Shown here: positions 1-5,198 of the stretch, piece by piece | Position numbering within the stretch: position 1 is the first letter of the stretch | Layout: the number at the start of each line of letters is the position of its first letter | NCBI GenBank assembly: GCA_017964055.1 | Contig: JAGCSS010000072.1 | Span: 1 to 6,864 of the forward strand | Reading direction: 5' to 3' | DNA: 6,864 nucleotides | From: Lachnospiraceae bacterium | GTDB taxonomy: Bacteria > Bacillota > Clostridia > Lachnospirales > Lachnospiraceae | The notes under the pieces: generated by a model | The model's database searches: none | Told to the model about the DNA's origin: nothing | The model's input: the letters and a program-made list of their open reading frames with translations, nothing else | Position numbers and translations under genes: made by a program

Positions 1-727
1 AGACGCTTACAACGGCATGGTCGAGCGCGTGAATGACCTTTTCGACAAAGTCCTTGATAACGAAAAAGCGATCCGCCGCGCAGAGATGCGCATGCTCCAC
101 GAGCAGATAAAGCCGCATTTCCTGTATAATTCGCTTGAGACCATCGGATATCTCGCGATGGAGGCCGGCGCGGAGGATGTTCACAGGGCTCTGGAGACAC
201 TCGGCAGCTTCTACCGCAACTTCCTGAGCAAGGGCGAAAGAGAGATCACCTTAAAGACCGAGCACACCATCATAAAGGATTATCTGGCGCTGCAAAAGCT
301 CCGCTACGGCGATATCCTGACCGATGAATACGATATAGCCGAGGATACGCTCAACTGCAGGATCCCCAAGCTCATACTCCAGCCCATAGTCGAGAACAGT
401 ATCTACCACGGCATCAGGCTGAAGGGCGAGATGGGACTGATCCGCATTTCCAGCCGCTTCGTAGACGGTCTGCTGCATCTGTCGGTATATGATACCGGTA
501 TCGGCATGCCGCAGGAGCAGATAGACGAGATACTTTCAAAGAGGCAGTACAACGGCGACACCGACTCGTCCTTCGCCGACATCTACGATACTTCGGACAG
601 CTTCGGTCTGTGGGGAACGATCGAGCGTGTACGCGGTTTCTGTGAGAATGACGATGTGGTCAGCATCAGGAGTGAACAGGGTGAGTTTACCGAGGTCGAA
701 TTCGTGATAAAGCCCAGGAACCGGTGA
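1..727 (+). CDS. YesM-like sensor histidine kinase, C-terminal part (5' end outside window)
   Basis: Cytoplasmic end of a LytS/YesM-type (His_kinase plus HATPase_c) sensor kinase that autophosphorylates on His and passes the phosphate to a response regulator. The frame is open to the left edge (first whole codon at 2), so the ATG at 17 is internal and the sensor, membrane and HAMP parts are missing. Counting from that Met, a linker helix (about 1-28) leads to the phosphoacceptor box QIKPHFLYN with His34. The ATPase domain shows the N-box (LQPIVENSIYHG, Asn127), the G1 box DTGIGMP (159-165) and a G2-like SFGLWG (195-200). All core residues of the visible catalytic part are present. It stops with TGA 36 nt before the response regulator, the usual YesM-YesN operon order. 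YesMN systems often govern carbohydrate uptake, but no transporter is in view, so the signal is unknown. Confidence 0.93.
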   Translation, partial: DAYNGMVERVNDLFDKVLDNEKAIRRAEMRMLHEQIKPHFLYNSLETIGYLAMEAGAEDVHRALETLGSFYRNFLSKGEREITLKTEHTIIKDYLALQKLRYGDILTDEYDIAEDTLNCRIPKLILQPIVENSIYHGIRLKGEMGLIRISSRFVDGLLHLSVYDTGIGMPQEQIDEILSKRQYNGDTDSSFADIYDTSDSFGLWGTIERVRGFCENDDVVSIRSEQGEFTEVEFVIKPRNR

Positions 728-763
728 TCCGGTATTATATTTTGAACAGAGGGGAGAAACAGG

Positions 764-1411
764 ATGTACAGAGTTATGCTGATCGACGATGAGATGCCGG
801 TGAGGAAGCTGATGCGTTCCTCCATCGACTGGGCATCGCTCGATATGGAGGTTGTAGGGGAGGCCGCCAGCGGTATCGAGGCCATCAATGTCATAGACGA
901 CATGCGCCCGGACATCGCTTTTGTCGACATATCGATGCCATTCATGAACGGTATTGAGTTTACGGAAGTCGCGACCAAACACTATCCCGATCTGATCATC
1001 ATAATCATGACCGCCTTCGACAAATTCGAATACGCACGCAAATGCGTGAGTCTTCCGGTTTTCGATTATATGCTCAAACCCATGGTCCGCGACGAAGTCA
1101 CCGAGACGCTTCAGCGCGTGAAGGCTCGCCTCGATGCGCGTCTGGGAGACCGCAATTCCCTGGTGTTCGGTTCCGCGGACGCCGCGGACGATCAGAGCGG
1201 TGACGACGCTTCGGTCAGCGACAGGATCATGCGATACATCGAGGCCAATTATACGGATTCCTGCCTCAATCTGACTTCGGTCGCGCAGCAGTTCGGTTTC
1301 AGCTCCAGCTACCTCTCCCGCAAGTTCAAGCAGGAAACCGGCCGCAATTTCCTCGAATACTTGACCGAATGCCGCATGAAGAAGGCCATCGAACTGGCCG
1401 AGAAAAACTAG
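764..1411 (+). CDS. YesN-like response regulator (REC + AraC-type HTH), truncated by an in-frame TAG
   Basis: Partner of the upstream histidine kinase. Residues 1-120 form a receiver domain with the acidic pair Asp8/Asp9, phosphoacceptor Asp55 (FVDISMP), Thr83 and Lys105 (DYMLKP). An acidic, Ala/Ser-rich linker (about 135-152) leads to an AraC-type DNA-binding domain starting near 153, whose first helix-turn-helix (LTSVAQQFGFSSSYLSRKFKQ, starting at about 170) is intact. A good ribosome site, AGAGGGGAG (748-756), sits 7 nt before the ATG. The frame ends at TAG 1409-1411 after 215 residues, in the middle of the AraC domain. Normal REC-AraC regulators of this compact type run to about 250 residues, and the missing 35 residues follow in the same frame (see 1412-1519). 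As written, the product lacks the second HTH and probably cannot bind DNA in the normal way. A sequencing error or suppression of the stop is possible. Confidence 0.9.
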   Translation: MYRVMLIDDEMPVRKLMRSSIDWASLDMEVVGEAASGIEAINVIDDMRPDIAFVDISMPFMNGIEFTEVATKHYPDLIIIIMTAFDKFEYARKCVSLPVFDYMLKPMVRDEVTETLQRVKARLDARLGDRNSLVFGSADAADDQSGDDASVSDRIMRYIEANYTDSCLNLTSVAQQFGFSSSYLSRKFKQETGRNFLEYLTECRMKKAIELAEKN

Positions 1412-1519
1412 AAAATGTACAAGGCTTCTACCGCAGTCGGCATACCGGACCCGAATTATTTCGGCCGCTGTTTTAAGAAGTATACCGGCAAGGGCTACTC
1501 AGAATACGCAAAACAGTAA
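1412..1519 (+). pseudogene. Severed C-terminal half of the AraC HTH domain (same frame as the regulator)
   Basis: Directly after the TAG the same frame continues for 35 codons to TAA 1517-1519. It encodes the canonical end of an AraC-family domain: KMYKAS, then VGIPDPNYFGRCFKKYTG, the second HTH signature (family pattern VGYxDPNYFxRxFKKxxG). Joined to the upstream reading frame it gives a 251-residue REC-AraC protein with no loss or gain of bases. Aligned from memory to typical YesN tails (D-L-K-I-Y-E-I-A), the TAG occupies the conserved Leu position, so a TTG-to-TAG change is the simplest origin. An in-frame ATG lies at 1415-1417, but no ribosome site precedes it. The sequence still looks conserved, suggesting that the stop is recent, an assembly or sequencing error, or read through. 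Confidence 0.8.
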
Positions 1520-1569
1520 AAGAGATTGTCAACCATCATCTTCTTTCGTGGTTGACAATCTTTTTCTTT
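1519..1569 (+). terminator. Probable intrinsic terminator of the two-component operon, sharing the BirA operator palindrome
   Basis: A perfect 13-bp inverted repeat (1523-1535 with 1549-1561, loop 1536-1548) can extend by a G-U pair and A-U pairs (1519-1522 with 1562-1565) and runs into TTTTTCTTT. It begins at the last base of the restored regulator's stop codon, where a terminator would be expected. The stem is only moderately GC-rich and the loop is large (13 nt), so efficiency is uncertain; the palindrome is better explained as an operator and may do both jobs. Confidence 0.5.
1525..1559. promoter_or_regulatory. BirA operator (biotin repressor binding site)
   Basis: Inverted half-sites ATTGTCAACC (1525-1534) and GGTTGACAAT (1550-1559) are perfect complements separated by exactly 15 nt. 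This matches the known bacterial BirA box, TTGTnAACC-N14-16-GGTTnACAA, and it lies just upstream of birA itself. The right half-site contains the whole -35 hexamer of the birA promoter, so the bound repressor should block RNA polymerase. The family pattern is established knowledge; occupancy here is inferred. Confidence 0.85.
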
Positions 1570-1579
1570 GTGCTATACT
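1552..1579 (+). promoter_or_regulatory. Sigma-A promoter of birA-bioY
   Basis: A consensus -35 TTGACA (1552-1557), a 16-nt spacer and a near-consensus -10 TATACT (1574-1579), with an extended -10 element TGC at 1571-1573. Transcription should start near 1586, giving a leader of about 48 nt before the birA ATG. The -35 lies inside the right half of the BirA operator. Confidence 0.85.
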
Positions 1580-1599
1580 TACTCCCGTCGACAAAAAAA

Positions 1600-1613
1600 G
1601 CGCAGAAATGCGC
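1600..1613 (+). other. Small GNRA-capped hairpin in the birA leader
   Basis: GCGCA (1600-1604), GAAA loop (1605-1608) and TGCGC (1609-1613) make a perfect 5-bp stem with a GAAA tetraloop in the predicted 5' untranslated region, preceded by a run of seven A's. It is too short to be a recognisable riboswitch; it might stabilise the message or be chance. Confidence 0.3.
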
Positions 1614-1633
1614 ACACACCATGGTATGGATCT

Positions 1634-2620
1634 ATGAATACAAAAGAAAAGCTTCTCGGTTTATTGGAAAGCAATACGGAAAAATATCTCTCCGGCGAAG
1701 ACATCGCGGAAGCGCTGGGCATCTCGCGTACCGCCGTCTGGAAAGCGGTCAATGCGCTGCGCTCTGACGGCTGTGCCATCGAAGCGGTATCGAACAAGGG
1801 CTACCGCCTGGTCTCCGACGCGGACGTACTCTCTGAGAACGGTATCAGAAAACATCTGGACACTTCGATCGCCGATATCGGGCTGAGCGTATACCCTGTC
1901 ACCGACTCGACCAACATACGCGTTCGCGAAGCGGCTTTATCGGGCGCTCCCGAAGGCTTTGCGGCCGTGGCCGGTTCACAGACCGCCGGACGCGGAAGAC
2001 TCGGCAGATCCTTTTATTCGCCTGCCGGCACAGGGCTTTATCTGAGCCTCCTGCTGCGCCCTGCGGCGCTTCCTTCGCGGCAGACGATAAAGATCACCAC
2101 TCTGGCCGCGGTGGCCGCGTGTGAGGCCATAGAGGCCGTCAGCGACCGTAAGGCGATGATCAAGTGGGTCAATGATATCTTCATCGACGGCAAAAAAGTC
2201 AGCGGGATACTGACTGAGGCCTCGTTCAGTTTAGAGAGCGACTCGGCCGAATACGTGATCCTCGGGATAGGTTTTAATATCCTGACGCCCGAAGGCGGTT
2301 TTCCCGATGAGATAAAGAACATCGCGGGAGCGATATTCGACCGGCCTCAGAAGGACATCAGAAACCGCCTCGCCGCAGAGTTTATCAGCCGTTTCATGGC
2401 TGCCTACAGGGCACCGCGTTTCGGAGGCTATGAGGAGAAATACCGTGCCCGCAGCCTCGCCGTGGGCCACACCGTAGACGTATTGCTGCCCGCCGGTCCC
2501 AAAGAAGCTTACGTGCTCGACGTGGACGATGACTGCCGCCTGATCGTAAGATATCCCGACGGCACCGAAGATTCACTCTATTCGGGTGAAGTCAGCATAA
2601 AGCTCTCTCACGCCCGCTAA
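1634..2620 (+). CDS. birA: Bifunctional biotin-[acetyl-CoA-carboxylase] ligase / biotin operon repressor
   Basis: Activates biotin with ATP to biotinyl-5'-AMP, attaches it to biotin-accepting carrier proteins (such as the acetyl-CoA carboxylase carrier), and in the holo form represses biotin genes. The product has 328 residues, close to the B. subtilis protein. The N-terminal winged HTH (about 1-60: LSGEDIAEALGISRTAVWKAV) marks the regulatory class II type. The catalytic domain has the biotinyl-AMP loop GRGRLGR (119-125), KWVND (177-181) and K188-VSGILTE (the conserved biotin-site Lys region). A C-terminal SH3-like domain (about 275-328) ends in the family's usual GEVS segment. The ATG at 1634 is chosen because it begins just before the HTH; an upstream in-frame TTG (1568) would lie before the predicted transcription start. 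The ribosome site is weak, fitting low expression. It heads an operon with bioY and carries an operator for its own product. Confidence 0.96.
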   Translation: MNTKEKLLGLLESNTEKYLSGEDIAEALGISRTAVWKAVNALRSDGCAIEAVSNKGYRLVSDADVLSENGIRKHLDTSIADIGLSVYPVTDSTNIRVREAALSGAPEGFAAVAGSQTAGRGRLGRSFYSPAGTGLYLSLLLRPAALPSRQTIKITTLAAVAACEAIEAVSDRKAMIKWVNDIFIDGKKVSGILTEASFSLESDSAEYVILGIGFNILTPEGGFPDEIKNIAGAIFDRPQKDIRNRLAAEFISRFMAAYRAPRFGGYEEKYRARSLAVGHTVDVLLPAGPKEAYVLDVDDDCRLIVRYPDGTEDSLYSGEVSIKLSHAR

Positions 2621-2659
2621 ATCCAGCACTCTATAATACAGACACAAGAGGTTGACAAA

Positions 2660-3289
2660 ATGAATACAGCGGAAACAGTCACAAAAAGCGGCGTCAAAGG
2701 CCGCACCTACACTATCGCAGCAACAGCCGTCATGGCGGCGGTGCTCTGCCTCATCGCACCTTTTTCGGTTCCGATCGGTCCTGTTCCGATCTCGCTCGCC
2801 ACTCTGGTGGTTTATCTGGCCGCATATGTGCTCGGCTGGAAGATGGGTACCGTAAGCGTCCTGATATATCTCCTGATCGGCATGACCGGTCTGCCCGTAT
2901 TCTCGGGGTTCTCGGGCGGCTTTACAAAGCTTGCGGGTCCTACCGGCGGTTATCTGATCGGATATGTTCCGCTCGCGCTGATCTCGGGACTGTTCATACT
3001 GCTTTCCGATAAGCTCCGCCGCGTATCAGCCGCAGCACTCAAAGAAACCGAAGCCCCCGGCAGCAATAAGGCATTCGACTTTTTCGCTCACCGTCTGATC
3101 GAGCTCGCCGGCATGCTGCTCGGCACTCTCGTCCTCTACGTACTCGGCACCGCATGGTTCTGCATTCTCATGGATTCAACCGTATCCCATGCGCTGACGT
3201 TGTGCGTCATCCCTGTCATTCCGGGCGACTTGATTAAGATCCTTATAGCGCTGGTCATCGGACCGGAACTTCGCAGGCGAATAAAATAG
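2660..3289 (+). CDS. bioY: BioY, biotin-binding S component of an ECF transporter
   Basis: Membrane protein of 209 residues that captures biotin for import. It works with the shared ECF energising module (two ATPases and the T protein), which is not in this window. About six hydrophobic helices are visible, and the family signature is clear: GLPVFSGFSGGF (77-88) followed by GPTGGYLIGY (93-102) and a C-terminal PGDLIKI (188-194). A charged cytoplasmic-looking insert (about 116-145) sits between the membrane segments; it seems somewhat long, but this was not measured against homologues. It starts 39 nt after birA with ribosome site AAGAGG (2646-2651), 8 nt before the ATG, and most likely shares the BirA-controlled promoter upstream of birA. 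Biotin excess should therefore lower uptake. No biotin synthesis genes are nearby, suggesting scavenging. The stop is TAG, at the position expected for the family, so TAG is read as stop in this genome. Confidence 0.96.
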   Translation: MNTAETVTKSGVKGRTYTIAATAVMAAVLCLIAPFSVPIGPVPISLATLVVYLAAYVLGWKMGTVSVLIYLLIGMTGLPVFSGFSGGFTKLAGPTGGYLIGYVPLALISGLFILLSDKLRRVSAAALKETEAPGSNKAFDFFAHRLIELAGMLLGTLVLYVLGTAWFCILMDSTVSHALTLCVIPVIPGDLIKILIALVIGPELRRRIK

Positions 3290-3320
3290 GACATCTCGCG
3301 AACAAGTTCGCTCGATGTCC
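3280..3320 (-). terminator. Probable terminator of the minus-strand c-di-GMP operon
   Basis: Outer stem GGACATC/GATGTCC (3289-3295 with 3314-3320), a symmetric 2-nt internal loop, and inner stem GCGAAC/GTTCGC (3298-3303 with 3306-3311). Read on the minus strand, the hairpin is followed at once by TATTTTATT (3288-3280), a fair U-rich tract. On the plus strand the following bases (GTTCACTCGG) are not T-rich, so it fits the minus-strand genes better than bioY. It overlaps the bioY stop codon, with the last G of TAG being the first stem base. Confidence 0.5.
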
Positions 3321-3327
3321 GTTCACT

Positions 3328-3440
3328 CGGCCCTCAGCGCTTTTCAAGCTCTTGCACCACTGTATAAAAGCCTGCTGTAAACCAATGGTTTACGCAGGCT
3401 TACATCCAGTGGCGCAGGTGCTTCGCACCTCTGAGGGCTC
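3328..3440. repeat. Cloverleaf-like palindromic element flanked by TCACT direct repeats
   Basis: Almost all of this stretch pairs with itself. P1: GCCCTCAG (3330-3337) with CTGAGGGC (3431-3438), 8 bp. P2: GCTT/AAGC (3339-3342 with 3346-3349), loop TTC. P3: 3354-3362 with 3407-3415 (one A-C mismatch), an internal loop of 5 by 5, then AAGCCTGC/GCAGGCTT (3368-3375 with 3394-3401), a one-base bulge, GTAAACC/GGTTTAC (3377-3383 with 3387-3393), loop AAT. P4: AGGTGC/GCACCT (3416-3421 with 3425-3430), loop TTC. P3, P4 and P1 abut with no unpaired bases. A 5-bp direct repeat, TCACT (3323-3327 and 3441-3445), lies 2 nt outside P1 on both sides, as a target duplication would. It may be a small non-autonomous mobile element or a structured 3' RNA; no known family is recognised. 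It has no coding potential. Confidence 0.6.
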
Positions 3441-3451
3441 TCACTTATCGA

Positions 3452-5197
3452 TCATATTTTCCAGTTATTTCTTCCGGCTTCCTTAGCCCTGTACAGTGCT
3501 TCGTCGGCACGGGCGAGCGCTGCCTTTGCGTCCTCGTCATCGGGAGTGAAATACGCAAAGCCCATCGAAGCGGTGACCTTGCGCTTTCCTTCGAGCTCGG
3601 GTATATTGATACTCCTGACGGCATCCAGTATCTTATCTGCCACATCGGGCTGATATTTGGGCGCAACATTGTTCAGCACCACGATAAACTCGTCACCGCC
3701 CCAGCGGATCACAGAATCTTCTTTTCTGACGGCACCCTTTACAGCCTTAACGAACTCCTTGAGGACAAGGTCGCCGACATCGTGACCGAAATTGTCATTG
3801 AACTGCTTAAAGAAATCGACGTCCATGATCAGCAGCAGCATATATTCGCTGCCCGACTGATATGCCTCAAATGCGTCGGCCATCGCCTTCTCGCCGAAAA
3901 GACGCGAGCCCGCGCCCGTCAGGGCATCCTTGTTCAGCTTATCGCTGAGCTCCCTGTTCTTTTTTTCGTATATGCTGATCTTCGATCTCCTGTAGCTGTA
4001 AGACATGATCAGGAAGAATCCGATCCATGTGATCGCAGTCGCTATCAGGATGATATTCTGATAGATGCCGAAGCTCACCTGCGCCTGCTTACGGTAATGG
4101 TACAGATCGTCGATATTCACGCCCATGCACACGATCCAGTCACACCTGTCATAGAGCCGCGAATACGTTACCTTCTCGGTGACCTCGTCGGAATCGAGCT
4201 TTTTGAAAGCATAGTTCAGATATACAGCGCCGTTGGCCTTAACTCCCTCGAGCTCCTCTTCGTATGCCTTCATACCCATCTCGTTGACCACCTCGGTGGA
4301 AAGGTATGACCCTTCCGTATCCGAGAGATTCGGATGTATGAGTCTGATGGCGTAATTGTCTCCGCCGTTAAAATCAAGGACCTTCTGGACCCACATATAT
4401 GTCCCGTCGACATGCGTTTCGGAATATATCTTTGTACGCGCGATATCGGTCAGTTCCGTCTCTATCTCCGCATCGGTCTTGCCGCTATCCCGTAGCTTGT
4501 CCGCACATGCATCGAGATAAGAGATCAGGTTGTCGACATTCTCCTTCAGCATGCTCATCTTCATCTCAAGCGTGGTGCTGTACGTCATTCTCGCGCTGAC
4601 AGATGTGATCGCCCTGGAAAAAAGTATGACCAGCAGAACGGAAACAAGCACGCCTGCCACGGCCTTTCTGACCGACTTGTGATACTCGCTGTGCAGTTCG
4701 TCCGAAGTATCGGGGAACCAGGGAAGACAGCGGTTTACTCTCCTGCAGTATTTCTCGTAGGCCGTACCGAATCTCTCCCTGTATACCTTCTCTTCGGTCT
4801 CACGCAGGAACAGCGTCATATAAAGCCAGTACAGCATGGGGATCAGAAACGCCATATAATTGGCCGTCAGTATCAGTGCTCCCGAAGTGATCAGCAGGAC
4901 TGACGAATACAGCGGATGTCTGACCCAGGCGTATACTCCCGTATGGAGCATCTTATCCGAGCACATGTTGGTGGGCTTCTTCGCGACCGCGAGCAGACGG
5001 TAAAGCATTACGATGCCGAAAACAATGGTTGCACCGCCTACAAACCAGGCCACCGTTATACCGCGGTCAAGCTTTGCGAATGACAGCTTTTCTATGAGAT
5101 TCACGCAGAGTATCACAGCCAGCGTCACTCCGCCCAGAATACTTATAAAAATGATCCCGGCGCTGCTCAGCGCCTTTTGCTTGGTGTTTTCGTTCAT
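3452..5197 (-). CDS. Membrane diguanylate cyclase: ICMT/PEMT-like domain + Cache sensor + GGDEF
   Basis: A 581-residue multi-domain membrane protein that should make c-di-GMP from two GTP. Residues 1-165 are hydrophobic (membrane segments near 11-34, 46-68 and 97-131) and carry an isoprenylcysteine/phospholipid methyltransferase-like signature: GVYAWVRHPLY (87-97), then ETEEKVYRERFGTAYEKY (133-150) and V-R-LP. A further membrane segment (178-197) leads to an extracellular single-Cache-type sensor (about 200-372; YMWV, IHPNL, then CDWIVCMGVNIDDL), another membrane segment (378-400) and the GGDEF domain (about 420-581). The GGDEF domain is complete: metal Asp459/Asp461 region, GGDEF at 500-504 and inhibitory site RKED (491-494), five residues before it. 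The ATG lies 1 nt after the stop of the EAL gene (TGACATG) with no clear ribosome site, so translation is probably coupled. The methyltransferase activity is unproven; it could instead be a small-molecule or lipid sensor. Confidence 0.9.
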   Translation of the reverse strand: MNENTKQKALSSAGIIFISILGGVTLAVILCVNLIEKLSFAKLDRGITVAWFVGGATIVFGIVMLYRLLAVAKKPTNMCSDKMLHTGVYAWVRHPLYSSVLLITSGALILTANYMAFLIPMLYWLYMTLFLRETEEKVYRERFGTAYEKYCRRVNRCLPWFPDTSDELHSEYHKSVRKAVAGVLVSVLLVILFSRAITSVSARMTYSTTLEMKMSMLKENVDNLISYLDACADKLRDSGKTDAEIETELTDIARTKIYSETHVDGTYMWVQKVLDFNGGDNYAIRLIHPNLSDTEGSYLSTEVVNEMGMKAYEEELEGVKANGAVYLNYAFKKLDSDEVTEKVTYSRLYDRCDWIVCMGVNIDDLYHYRKQAQVSFGIYQNIILIATAITWIGFFLIMSYSYRRSKISIYEKKNRELSDKLNKDALTGAGSRLFGEKAMADAFEAYQSGSEYMLLLIMDVDFFKQFNDNFGHDVGDLVLKEFVKAVKGAVRKEDSVIRWGGDEFIVVLNNVAPKYQPDVADKILDAVRSINIPELEGKRKVTASMGFAYFTPDDEDAKAALARADEALYRAKEAGRNNWKI

Positions 5198-5198
5198 G

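Noticed and set aside
1409..1411. Genome-wide reassignment of TAG to an amino acid
   Set aside because: bioY ends in TAG exactly where its family ends, and the frame beyond it is non-homologous sequence, so TAG acts as a normal stop here.
1568..1633. Longer birA start at an in-frame TTG (1568)
   Set aside because: It would begin upstream of the -10 element and predicted transcription start, and the added residues are basic with no similarity to the BirA N-terminus.
3298..3311. CGAAC-AA-GTTCG as a LexA (SOS) box
   Set aside because: The Firmicutes LexA box has 4 nt between the half-sites and should lie in a promoter; here the spacer is 2 nt and the site is the inner stem of a hairpin after bioY.
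3377..3393. GTAAACC...GGTTTAC as a second BirA box
   Set aside because: The half-site bases resemble the BirA consensus, but the spacer is 3 nt instead of about 15 and the outer TTGT/ACAA bases are not both present; it is the tip of the P3 hairpin.
3330..3438. tRNA, tRNA-like gene or integron attC site
   Set aside because: The outline is cloverleaf-like, but the middle arm ends in a 3-nt loop rather than a 7-nt anticodon loop, there is no T-loop consensus or CCA, and the attC core sequences are absent at the ends.
3782..4309. 175-codon open frame on the plus strand opposite the GGDEF gene
   Set aside because: It is antisense to a clear multi-domain protein, shows no recognisable domain or ribosome site, and its composition is that of a shadow frame in moderately GC-rich coding DNA.
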